This document shows, piece after piece, positions 27,735-36,346 of a stretch of 64,000 nucleotides of DNA; positions within the stretch are counted from its first letter, which is position 1; the number at the start of each line of letters is the position of its first letter. A model generated the notes under the pieces. That model was given only the letters and a program-made list of their open reading frames with translations, ran no database searches and was not told the origin of the DNA. Origin of the DNA: Anaerolineae bacterium. GTDB lineage: Bacteria > Chloroflexota > Anaerolineae > Aggregatilineales > J027. Both the position numbers and the translations under genes were made by a program. The stretch spans positions 124,001-188,000 of the forward strand of contig JAJTXY010000001.1 of the NCBI GenBank assembly GCA_021463865.1. Reading direction: 5' to 3'.

Positions 27735-27747
27735 TTAAAGAACGCAT

Positions 27748-29073
27748 ATGGCACAGTCTCAACCCAATTTTGTTCACCGAGTACGCCGCTCCATTCGCCG
27801 CCAAACCTTTTGGGGTGAAACTGATCGTGAGCGAATGCGTCTTGTCACCAGCGATTTAATTCTGCATCTGCACCCCCAGACGGTTCCGGCGGCGGCCCTG
27901 CGATGGACATATACCTTTGGATTAGGCGGCCTAGCAATTTTGCTGCTGCCTATCATGATTGTCACGGGTATTTTGTTGATGTTTTCGTATACCCCCTCAA
28001 CTGATGCCGCCTATACCAGCATCCTCAATTTGGAACAGTATATCTGGTTCGGGCAGTTGATTCGTAATCTGCATCATTGGAGTGCCAATTTGCTGCTGGT
28101 GGTGACAGTGCTGCATTTGTTGCGGGTGTTGTATACCGGGGCGTTCCATAAACCGCGTGAATTTAACTGGCAAATTGGTTTGATGTTGTTAGGGCTGGTA
28201 GTGGCCGCCAATTTTACGGGGTATCTCCTGCCGTGGGATCAGTTGGGCTATTGGGCGGTGACGGTGGTGACCAGCCTGATTGATTCCATCCCACTGATTG
28301 GCCCGGATTTACGGGTTTGGCTATTGGGCGGCGATCAAGTTAATGAAAATACGCTGCATAATTTTTATGTGCTGCATATTATGTTGATTCCACTGGGCTT
28401 ACTACTGGCTACCTCGTTTCATATTTGGCGCGTTCGCAAAGATGGCATCAGTATTCCCCGCAATTTAAACGATGACCAGATTTTTACCGAGAAACGCACC
28501 ACCATTCCGCATCTCATCAGCCGCGAATTTATTTTTGGCCTGCTGATGGTGGCTTTGCTGCTGGCATGGGCTACTTGGGTGGATGCGCCATTGGGTGCGA
28601 GTGCTAATCCAAATCAACCGCCGAATCCGACCAAAACGGCGTGGTATTTTATGGGGCTTCAGGAATTTCTGCTGCATGTTTACCCCTCCGTCGCGGGGAT
28701 CGCCATTTTGGGCCTGCTAATTATTGCCTTGCTGCTGCTGCCCTACTGGTACGACACTAGCGATTCGACAGGCATATGGTTTCGCAGCCGTCGTGCCCGA
28801 TGGATTTGTGCGGTGAGTGTGCCTGTTGGGGTGGGGATTGCGCTTACTAGCATTTTACTCACCGAAATTTCGACTAGCAGCGGGGTGATGCCTTTAGTCG
28901 CAGCGTTGCTATTGGTGGGGGGGTATTGGTGGTTACTCCGTCATCGCGGGACCGAAGCGGGCGAAATCCGTTTGGCGCTTTTTACGCTGATACTCACCAT
29001 TTTCGTGACCTTCACCGTCATCGGGATTGGTTTTCGTGGGGAAGGTATGACATTGAGAGGCCCTTGGGCATGA
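27748..29073 (+). CDS. Cytochrome b of a bc-type complex (fused b6 + subunit IV)
   Basis: Quinol-oxidising, haem-b-bearing membrane subunit of 441 aa. First haem-ligand pair: NLHHWSANLLLVVTVLH (spacing 14). Second pair: VLHIMLIPLGLLLATSFH (spacing 15, as in b6-type proteins). The Qo-site region appears as PNPTKTAWYFMGLQEFLLH in the subunit-IV-like half, so both halves are in one chain. Eight or more membrane helices are visible. The Rieske gene follows with a 4-base ATGA overlap. It is the energy-conserving core of the operon. Confidence 0.95.
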   Translation: MAQSQPNFVHRVRRSIRRQTFWGETDRERMRLVTSDLILHLHPQTVPAAALRWTYTFGLGGLAILLLPIMIVTGILLMFSYTPSTDAAYTSILNLEQYIWFGQLIRNLHHWSANLLLVVTVLHLLRVLYTGAFHKPREFNWQIGLMLLGLVVAANFTGYLLPWDQLGYWAVTVVTSLIDSIPLIGPDLRVWLLGGDQVNENTLHNFYVLHIMLIPLGLLLATSFHIWRVRKDGISIPRNLNDDQIFTEKRTTIPHLISREFIFGLLMVALLLAWATWVDAPLGASANPNQPPNPTKTAWYFMGLQEFLLHVYPSVAGIAILGLLIIALLLLPYWYDTSDSTGIWFRSRRARWICAVSVPVGVGIALTSILLTEISTSSGVMPLVAALLLVGGYWWLLRHRGTEAGEIRLALFTLILTIFVTFTVIGIGFRGEGMTLRGPWA

Positions 29074-29543
29074 AACGACGCGATTTTTTGGTGACGATCT
29101 GGCAAGGTATCGGTGTGTTAGCCACTGGCGGAATGGGTTTTATTGGGCTGCGCTATTTAGCTTCGCAGAATCGGGAATCCACTACCGGTGGCGTTGTCAC
29201 CGCCGGGTTGGTGGATAATTTTGCACCCGGTACGGTGACGCCTATCCCCGAAGGTAAATGTTATCTCGTGCGGAACTCAACCGGGGGCTTTTTGGCGCTC
29301 TATCGCCAGTGTACCCACCTGAGTTGTATTGTGATCTGGGAGGAAGGCCAATTCCGCTGCCCCTGTCATGGCTCGGTTTTTACATCAGACGGCAAGGTCA
29401 TCTCTCCCCCCGCACCCCATCCCCTAACGGCGCTTGAAGTGCAGATCGAAAATGGACAGGTGCGGATTGATACTGGCAAACAAATCAAACGTACCAAAAC
29501 GACTGCTGAAGATTTCACCTATCCCCCGGAGCAATCAGTGTGA
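29070..29543 (+). CDS. Rieske [2Fe-2S] protein
   Basis: A 157-aa iron-sulfur subunit that takes the first electron from quinol and hands it to a cytochrome c. An N-terminal MKRRDFL segment (Tat-like, with a helix that stays as membrane anchor, about 10-30) precedes the cluster motifs CTHLSC (81-86; usual CTHLGC) and CPCHGS (97-102). The PAPHPL segment that closes the fold follows. It overlaps cytochrome b by four bases and the tetrahaem cytochrome by four bases. Confidence 0.95.
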   Translation: MKRRDFLVTIWQGIGVLATGGMGFIGLRYLASQNRESTTGGVVTAGLVDNFAPGTVTPIPEGKCYLVRNSTGGFLALYRQCTHLSCIVIWEEGQFRCPCHGSVFTSDGKVISPPAPHPLTALEVQIENGQVRIDTGKQIKRTKTTAEDFTYPPEQSV

Positions 29544-30814
29544 CTCGCTCAATGAAATGGCTCGGACTGCTGGCAACTGTCGGGATTTTGGTGCTACTGG
29601 CCTTTAATATTTGGCGCGAACCGACCCGACGAACTGAAGCGCAGGCGGCGTATCGTGCCACCGCGATTGCCGAGGGGACAACGCTTTATGCCTTATACTG
29701 TGCGGAATGTCACGGCGCGGCGGGTGAGGGCCTCAATAACTATCCGTCCCTCGATCAAGCCTTTCTCCGTCAACAGGATGTCGAAGTGCTGTATAAACTC
29801 GTATCGCGTGGGCATCAAGGTACGGACATGGCGGCGTTTGGTTTGCAAGAGGGGGGACTACTCAATCGAGCACAAATTGAAAGTATCATTGCGGTGATTC
29901 AGCACGGCTCATGGGCAGAAACCTCGCAGTATGTGTTTGCCGCTGGTTTTCAGCCTGCCGCTTCAGTGGGGGATTCTACTGATTTTCAAGCTGTGTATGC
30001 CGCTGCCAATAATGACCCGAACACGACCCTAAGCACAGGGCGGACGCTTTTTGCCAGCGTGTGCGTCGAGTGTCACGGGGCCAATGGGGAAGGTACGGCG
30101 GATGCCCCTATGCTAAACAGCGTTTATGTGCAAAGCATGTCCGCCGACCAACTGTTGAGCATTATCAATTTTGGGGTATCGGGTACCAAAATGGATACCT
30201 TCCGCGAGCGATTCTCATTGGAGGAGAAAGCCGCACTCATCTACCTTTTGCAACATTGGAATGGAGCGACGGTGGTGGTTGCTCCAACTCCTACGATTGA
30301 TACCAGCGGCGTCACCGTCAGCGGGCAGGTCTTATTTGAAAAATGGTGTGCCCCCTGTCACGGAGTACGAGGTGAGGGTGGGTCTATCGCACCCCAGTTG
30401 AATGATGTGCCGCCGCTTCCCACTGAATTTATCATGACCCGTGTCCGCACAGGCAAAAATGCCATGCCGCCTTTCCCTCTGACCGATTTGCCCGACCCTG
30501 AATTAATGGTGCTGATTGAGTATGCCCAATCGAACATCTTTGGTTCGAGCCTGCCTGTGCTTACAGAGGCCGAACTAGCCAATGCTGCCACCTTGTATCA
30601 GCAGCAGTGCGCGGAATGTCATGGAATGCAGGCTGAGGGCACGGCGGAACAGGGGCCACCATTGATCAAGACGCCACCCCTCCATGCCAATTATATTGTT
30701 TATTTCACCCGTTTTGGATCGGCGAACACCCCCGGCATTCCGGCCAGTACGGTCTCTGATGCTGACTTGCAGTTGATTGTGGCGTATCTGCATAGTCTGG
30801 GTATTCACAAGTGA
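29540..30814 (+). CDS. Membrane-anchored tetrahaem cytochrome c (four class I domains)
   Basis: A 424-aa protein with an N-terminal anchor (residues 6-24) and four tandem cytochrome c domains: CAECHGAAGEG (54), CVECHGANGEG (175), CAPCHGVRGEG (270) and CAECHGMQAEG (357). Likely axial Met ligands include GTDMAAF, GTKMDTF and KNAMPPF. In the third-subunit position of a bc complex it should accept electrons from the Rieske centre and pass them along a chain of haems. The start is GTG at 29540 overlapping the Rieske stop; ATG at 29552 is possible. It is the last gene of the operon, and no terminator hairpin is evident before the convergent kinase gene. Confidence 0.92.
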   Translation: MTRSMKWLGLLATVGILVLLAFNIWREPTRRTEAQAAYRATAIAEGTTLYALYCAECHGAAGEGLNNYPSLDQAFLRQQDVEVLYKLVSRGHQGTDMAAFGLQEGGLLNRAQIESIIAVIQHGSWAETSQYVFAAGFQPAASVGDSTDFQAVYAAANNDPNTTLSTGRTLFASVCVECHGANGEGTADAPMLNSVYVQSMSADQLLSIINFGVSGTKMDTFRERFSLEEKAALIYLLQHWNGATVVVAPTPTIDTSGVTVSGQVLFEKWCAPCHGVRGEGGSIAPQLNDVPPLPTEFIMTRVRTGKNAMPPFPLTDLPDPELMVLIEYAQSNIFGSSLPVLTEAELANAATLYQQQCAECHGMQAEGTAEQGPPLIKTPPLHANYIVYFTRFGSANTPGIPASTVSDADLQLIVAYLHSLGIHK

Positions 30815-30841
30815 CGATTTAGCTGACAACGATTGAGTGAG

Positions 30842-33800
30842 CTAAGGGAGGATAGTAGCGCAGGTCGGGGGTATTGGACGACCAAAAAATTGCTGCTGCT
30901 CATGTTCGCTGAGGTTGCGATGGGCAATGCGGCACGCATCCGACATCCATGTTGTGATGCCTGTTCTCCAAAACTGAACTGCTCCCATACGATTAGCTGA
31001 AATCACCTGATGGGTTATTTCATCAAAAACGAGGCTGGTAAACCACTGATCCTCTTGTTCAAAAGGTTGCCCTAACATACTGCGTGACGCAACATCCCAC
31101 CAAATGATTCGCCCATCGCGTCCACTGGAGACAAGTTGGTCTCCATCGTCCGTAAAGGCCAAATCCGTTACCCAATTAATGTGACCTATAAGGAGTTCGG
31201 CGGAACGTGACGAAAGCGTCCAAAGGCGTATGGTGTTATCTCGACTGCCGGATGCCAGAGTGCGGCCATCTGGGCTAAAAGCTAGTGACAATACACTGTC
31301 AGTATGCCCTTCCAGCGTGGCGATAAGCTCTCTAGTATCCACGTCCCACAGTCGAATCGTTTTGTCATGGCCTGCTGTTGCTAGCATTTTGCCGTCTGGA
31401 CTGAATGCCAGCGCCAAAACACCCCCTGTGTGCCCAATCAAGCGGTCTCCAATGGGCTGACCGATTGCTACATCCCAAAATATGACTTGACCATCTTCGC
31501 TGGCTGAAACCAAAAGCTGACCATCCGGGCTAAAGGCTACTGACCACACCGGGTTTTGGGCAAGGGTGGATACCACCATGCGTTTTTGCGGTTGATAGTT
31601 GACAGTCTCCCATAGGATGATCGTCTGGTCGGCGCTGCCAGAGGCCAGCCATGCCCCATCCGGGCTAAAGGCTACACTCGTAACCGGGCCAGCGTGTTCT
31701 GTTAGTTGCGCGACCTGTTGATTTTCAGTTATATCCCAAATGCTGATGGCATCTATTCCATCATCTTGGGTAGGGCCACCTGACGCCACAGCCAGCAAAT
31801 GTGAGTTCAAGTTGATCGCAATATCATTAACCAACAAGCTGGTTTCAAATTGATCCGAGCGGAGCTTGAGTAGTACCACATCGTCGCCATCGGTAGAAAC
31901 CACAAACTGCCCATCTGGGCTAAAGCCGACACTCCACACTTCCGCTTGGGAGATTTGGATTGGGGCTGGAATGGATTGGTTGGGGGCAACCGACCAAAAC
32001 TTGACGCTTTGATCTGCGCTTGCCGACACCAATAGATTACCGGATGGGTCGAATGTTAGGCCGCGTATCCAATCGTTGTGGGCCTCTTCAAACGTGAGGA
32101 TGGGGGTCGTGTTTTCGCCATCCAAACGCCATAAAACGATAGACCCGTCCGCACCCGCTGAAGCCAGCAGTGACCCACTAGGATGGAAGGCAACCGCAAG
32201 TACCCAATTGGTATGGGCCGTAAGCGGTTCTCCAATGTCCTTCCCGGTTTTCACATCCCACAAACGAACGGTATTATCAGCGCTCCCAGAGGCTAAAATC
32301 GTTCCATCGGGGCTAAAGGCAACACTGTAAATAATGTCGGTATGGCCTGCTAGTGGCTCATCTATTGGCTGTTGGGTTGCAACATCCCACACTTGGATAA
32401 GTCCGGCTTCGCCGCCTGCTGCCAAAAACTGACCGTTAGAGCTAAAGCTGACGCTCCACACCGAGTCAATATCTGCCTCAAGTGGCAGTCCGATCATCTG
32501 ACCACTGGCAACATCCCACAGACGTACCGTATTGTCAGCGCTTCCCGAGGCTAGAACTGTCCCATCGGGGCTAAAGGCGAGGCTGTTAATCCACCCTTCA
32601 TGACCTGTCAGCAAGAATTTCTGGGTACGAATGCTGGCATCCCACAAAATCACTTGGTTATCACGCCCACCGGAGGCAATGTAGTGACCGTCGGGGCTAA
32701 AGGTGACGGTGCGAATTAAATCGGTATGCCCATGCAAATAGGCTTCAAGGCGCGGCTCAATTTGCAGAGTGCTCAATAAACTGTTCCGTGCCTCATACGT
32801 GTTGGAGACGCGCAGGGCTTCTAAACTGAGCAGCAGCGCCAAATCAATTTGATCGGCATTTGACAACGCGACGGCAGCTAATTCGCGTGATTGGGCGACA
32901 TGGGCCTGACGATTGGCACGAGCACGCTGGCGTTCAGCCTGATTCGCCCGATCTAATCCCAATCCTGCGAGAATGATGGCTAGGACGGTTAGTGTAATTA
33001 ATGCCCCTGCAATTACTCTGCGATACCACGTCAAGCGATTACTCAGGGCAATGCTCGCCGAAAGAAAGGTTTTTTCATCTGGCGATAGGTTGATGGTGGA
33101 TTTAGTCAGGGATTTGAACTGATCTAATCTTGCCCCACGTGCCAAGAATCCGGTGTCTCGATTTGCTTTTAGCCAATCTTGGGTGTTCGTGGCTAACTGC
33201 CGTTGTATCCGCATTTCATCACGACTGGTTTCGATCCATTGCTGGAGACGATCCCACTCACGAATTAAGGCTTCATGGGCAATTTCAACCGTTGGGGCGC
33301 GGGTAACAGGGTCACGGTCAAAGGTCAAAAAACGCTGCTTATAAAAAATATCCAGCACTTTTTGAATGGTTTCTTTGCGTTCAGGTGATTGTTCGGTCAA
33401 TAGATCAGCTTGGGCAATGCGGCGGCGGACTGGCTCTGAACCTTCAATGATCGAGATCAGTTGCAGAAAAATCATCTGCGCCAATGTTTTTTCTTCGGCA
33501 TTAAGTGTCAAATACAGTTCATCGGCTCGGCGCGTCAGTGTGCCTGTCAGTCCTCCCAAACGGCTATACGTATCGAGGGTCAGGATAGAGGTGTGACGGT
33601 TCTCAAATAGCTCTGTGAGGGTATATTGGAGCAAGGGCAGCGCCCCCGGCTGACGAATGACATCCGCGATGATCGTGGCGAGTAGAACGGATTCGAGGGT
33701 GACATTAGTACGCTGGGCGGGGCCGATAATGGCATATTCTAATTCTTTTGGCGAAAGTGGCAGAGCAACTTCGGTATGGGCACGAATCAGTTCCCCAAAA

Positions 33801-35290
33801 CTGGGATACAACAGCGGACGATCATAAAAATCAGCACGTAGAGTAATCAAAATATGGAGGTGGCTTTGGCTATCTTGAACCGCATTGACAATATTGGTTA
33901 GGAAATAATTTCGCTCGACCTCGCTGCTCACAGAGGTGAAGACTTCTTCAAATTGGTCAATGAAGATGACAGTCTCGCTTTGTGTTTGTTCAAAGATTGT
34001 CTGACCAATGTTTTTTAGGCTATCTAAACACTCTCGGTCGAAGTGAATATTCTCAGACTGTGTGGCGATTTGAAGCAAGCAGATTTCAAGTTCTCGAATT
34101 GGATCAGCACCCGGTGTCATCGTCAAAAAGAAGCTGTTTCGAAAAAGTGGAGCTGCTCTGTTCCTTAAGGCGGGAATCACCCCAGCCCGCACCACACTCG
34201 ATTTACCACTCCCACTGGGTCCCACCACCGCCAAAAATCGTTCGGTTTCCAAACGACCCACAATTTTGACGATGAGTGTTTCTCGGCCAAAAAAATCAGC
34301 CGCATCAACCTCTTCAAACGCGCGTAAGCCTTTGTACGGGTTTCGCACAGTTGATGCGTCTTGCTCAAACACCATGGTGCCAAGCTGTTGACTCTCGATG
34401 ACTGTCTGTTTAGCAGTTTCCCCCAGCGAGGTGGTAGCAGATGGCAGTTGGCTGACAATATTGGCGGCATTGTAGAAAGCCTCCGTTAACTCGGCTACTG
34501 ACCTAAATCGGGCGACGGCATCCTTATAAGTCGCTTGCCAAATCACCTCATTCATTTTTTCAGGAATATCGGGTCGCTGCAAGGACACTGGCGGGACATT
34601 GCCATACAGATGCCCTTGGATGAAGTCCTCGCGTGTTTTTCCGATAAAGGGTAGCACGCCAGTTAAAAGCTCATAAAGCATAATTCCCAGACTATAGATG
34701 TCGCTGAGGGATGAGGTCGGCTTTCGCGTTAATGCTTCGGGTGACATATATTCAGGTGACCCTAAAACATATTTTGCCATTTCTGGAACTTCATCAAGCA
34801 AGGACTTGGCGATGCCGAAATCAGAGAGATAGGCATTTCCCTGTTCATCTAAGAGAATATTGCCGGGTTTAATATCTTGGTGGACTACACCTTGTGAATG
34901 GGCAAATTGGAGTGCGGAGGAAATTTGGGTTAACAGGCCTGCGATGGAGGTTAAAGGAAGGCCTTTGGGGTTCAGCAGCACCAATTTAGCAAGGTTGCCC
35001 CCGCGTAAGAAGCGCATCACCAGATAGGCCCGATCAGGTTCACGCCAATAGTCATAAAGGGGCACAATGTAGGGATGCTCCAGACGAGCAACCACATGCG
35101 CTTCTACTTCAAACTGGCGGATAAAATGGGGATTGTTCGCGTATAGGGGGAGAATTACTTTAATGGCAACATCGCGCTCAATGACGGGTTGATAGGCCCT
35201 ATATACACTTCCAAACCCACCCTTACCAATCAGCCCACCTAGTACATATCCGCGTATCGTCTGCTGAGAAGATTCCTGATCGTGCATCAA
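30842..35290 (-). CDS. Ser/Thr kinase - STAND ATPase - WD40 signalling protein
   Basis: A 1482-aa protein. Residues 14-275 are a Hanks-type kinase: GKGGFGSVY, VAIK (Lys44), HQDIKPGN (137-144), DFG (157-159) and SPEYMSPE. The catalytic loop has HQD in place of HRD. Residues about 320-740 are a STAND-type NTPase (nSTAND1-like) with Walker A GPSGSGKS (357-364) and TVIFIDQFEEVF as Walker B. A membrane helix lies near 755-778. From about 850 to the end there are 14 WD40 repeats (FSPDG..LASGSADNTVRLWD), enough for two seven-bladed propellers. It is probably a sensor whose propeller controls kinase and ATPase assembly; with a single helix the propeller would be outside. It lies 12 bases after the FHA gene. 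Confidence 0.93.
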   Translation of the reverse strand: MMHDQESSQQTIRGYVLGGLIGKGGFGSVYRAYQPVIERDVAIKVILPLYANNPHFIRQFEVEAHVVARLEHPYIVPLYDYWREPDRAYLVMRFLRGGNLAKLVLLNPKGLPLTSIAGLLTQISSALQFAHSQGVVHQDIKPGNILLDEQGNAYLSDFGIAKSLLDEVPEMAKYVLGSPEYMSPEALTRKPTSSLSDIYSLGIMLYELLTGVLPFIGKTREDFIQGHLYGNVPPVSLQRPDIPEKMNEVIWQATYKDAVARFRSVAELTEAFYNAANIVSQLPSATTSLGETAKQTVIESQQLGTMVFEQDASTVRNPYKGLRAFEEVDAADFFGRETLIVKIVGRLETERFLAVVGPSGSGKSSVVRAGVIPALRNRAAPLFRNSFFLTMTPGADPIRELEICLLQIATQSENIHFDRECLDSLKNIGQTIFEQTQSETVIFIDQFEEVFTSVSSEVERNYFLTNIVNAVQDSQSHLHILITLRADFYDRPLLYPSFGELIRAHTEVALPLSPKELEYAIIGPAQRTNVTLESVLLATIIADVIRQPGALPLLQYTLTELFENRHTSILTLDTYSRLGGLTGTLTRRADELYLTLNAEEKTLAQMIFLQLISIIEGSEPVRRRIAQADLLTEQSPERKETIQKVLDIFYKQRFLTFDRDPVTRAPTVEIAHEALIREWDRLQQWIETSRDEMRIQRQLATNTQDWLKANRDTGFLARGARLDQFKSLTKSTINLSPDEKTFLSASIALSNRLTWYRRVIAGALITLTVLAIILAGLGLDRANQAERQRARANRQAHVAQSRELAAVALSNADQIDLALLLSLEALRVSNTYEARNSLLSTLQIEPRLEAYLHGHTDLIRTVTFSPDGHYIASGGRDNQVILWDASIRTQKFLLTGHEGWINSLAFSPDGTVLASGSADNTVRLWDVASGQMIGLPLEADIDSVWSVSFSSNGQFLAAGGEAGLIQVWDVATQQPIDEPLAGHTDIIYSVAFSPDGTILASGSADNTVRLWDVKTGKDIGEPLTAHTNWVLAVAFHPSGSLLASAGADGSIVLWRLDGENTTPILTFEEAHNDWIRGLTFDPSGNLLVSASADQSVKFWSVAPNQSIPAPIQISQAEVWSVGFSPDGQFVVSTDGDDVVLLKLRSDQFETSLLVNDIAINLNSHLLAVASGGPTQDDGIDAISIWDITENQQVAQLTEHAGPVTSVAFSPDGAWLASGSADQTIILWETVNYQPQKRMVVSTLAQNPVWSVAFSPDGQLLVSASEDGQVIFWDVAIGQPIGDRLIGHTGGVLALAFSPDGKMLATAGHDKTIRLWDVDTRELIATLEGHTDSVLSLAFSPDGRTLASGSRDNTIRLWTLSSRSAELLIGHINWVTDLAFTDDGDQLVSSGRDGRIIWWDVASRSMLGQPFEQEDQWFTSLVFDEITHQVISANRMGAVQFWRTGITTWMSDACRIAHRNLSEHEQQQFFGRPIPPTCATILP
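30900..32745 (-). repeat. WD40-coding tandem repeats
   Basis: Fourteen units of about 120-130 bases encode the WD40 repeats of the kinase-STAND protein. Several share near-identical stretches (plus-strand 'ccatc.gggctaaaggc'), and two units are almost identical in protein, suggesting recent duplication. Confidence 0.85.
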
Positions 35291-35302
35291 ATGGACAGTC
35301 GC

Positions 35303-36316
35303 TTATTCGGTGATGATTTCGAAAGGACTGGTCAGGATCAATTTGATTAGTGGCTCAATTTTTTCAAAAAAGGCTTTTTTCTTCTCTTCTTCTAGGTTGT
35401 TTGCTCCGAACTGCTCAAGCATAATGGAAGCCAGTTCTGTGACTACCTGATCAATATCCGCTAAACCGGACAGATCAACCATTGCTTGAGGGGGAAGTGT
35501 CTCTTCAGGCGAAACTTGGATACCTTGAAATTTCCCTGAAAGGGCCTCGCGGCGTTTGCCAATTTCCTTTCGACTAAACTCAATGGCGTTATAGGCCCCA
35601 ACTAATTTGGCTTGGATCAGGGCACGTTCTTTATCGAAGCTGACGGCTTTAATCTGCATCGAGGGGGAGGGTTGATCTTGCACAACACTGATGCAGGCTT
35701 CGATTTCTTGGATAGAGTTAAGCAGATTCAAAAGGCCATCTGAGAATAGATTGGGCGTCAACCCCATATTGAGGCCGCCGCGCGTATCTCGCATGAGCAG
35801 AGTCTGCTCAGATAGCTCTACAGACTGAAAATAGACAAACATCAGAAGTTGGCCGAGTCGAATAATATCACCACTTTTGAGGGACTGACTTTGGTGAGGG
35901 AGCAGTTTTGACTCGTTTACCCACGTGCCATTGCTGCTACCTAAATCTTGCAACGTGACTTCTGATCCTGACACTTTAATCTTGGCATGTCGGCGCGAGA
36001 CACCGGAGAGATAGCCGTAAAATGGATTTAAGTCAACATCAGGGGGAGGAAGTCCATCTTGATAGCGACCCAGCAGGATTTCTTCTTTGATCGCTAATTT
36101 AAGGGGCTGACCAAAACCGGGTACATAAATCGTGAAAACACCCGGCTGGGGTGAAAAGGGCGATGGCTCAATGGGAGATAGTGCCAAATCATCCGCAACC
36201 GCAACGGTTGTTGAAGATCGTAGCGGAGTCCCACATTTTTCACAAGCGGATGCGCTGGTAGGGTTTTGATGTTGGCAAACGGAACAAATGATAAAATCTG
36301 AGGTGTTCAAATTCAC
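35303..36316 (-). CDS. Zinc-ribbon FHA-domain protein
   Basis: A 337-aa cytoplasmic protein. Residues 10-35 carry a four-Cys zinc ribbon (CSVCQHQ...CEKCGTPL). Residues about 75-170 are an FHA domain with the phosphothreonine-binding residues in LGRYQDG, SGVSRRHAKI and LQDLGSSNGTWVN. The rest is helical and unassigned. FHA domains read phosphothreonine, so this is the likely substrate or adaptor of the kinase encoded 12 bases downstream. The gene order SH3-like protein, FHA, kinase suggests one operon. Confidence 0.9.
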   Translation of the reverse strand: MNLNTSDFIICSVCQHQNPTSASACEKCGTPLRSSTTVAVADDLALSPIEPSPFSPQPGVFTIYVPGFGQPLKLAIKEEILLGRYQDGLPPPDVDLNPFYGYLSGVSRRHAKIKVSGSEVTLQDLGSSNGTWVNESKLLPHQSQSLKSGDIIRLGQLLMFVYFQSVELSEQTLLMRDTRGGLNMGLTPNLFSDGLLNLLNSIQEIEACISVVQDQPSPSMQIKAVSFDKERALIQAKLVGAYNAIEFSRKEIGKRREALSGKFQGIQVSPEETLPPQAMVDLSGLADIDQVVTELASIMLEQFGANNLEEEKKKAFFEKIEPLIKLILTSPFEIITE

Positions 36317-36346
36317 TTCCTCTTGCTCCCTAAAAGGAAAACGGAA

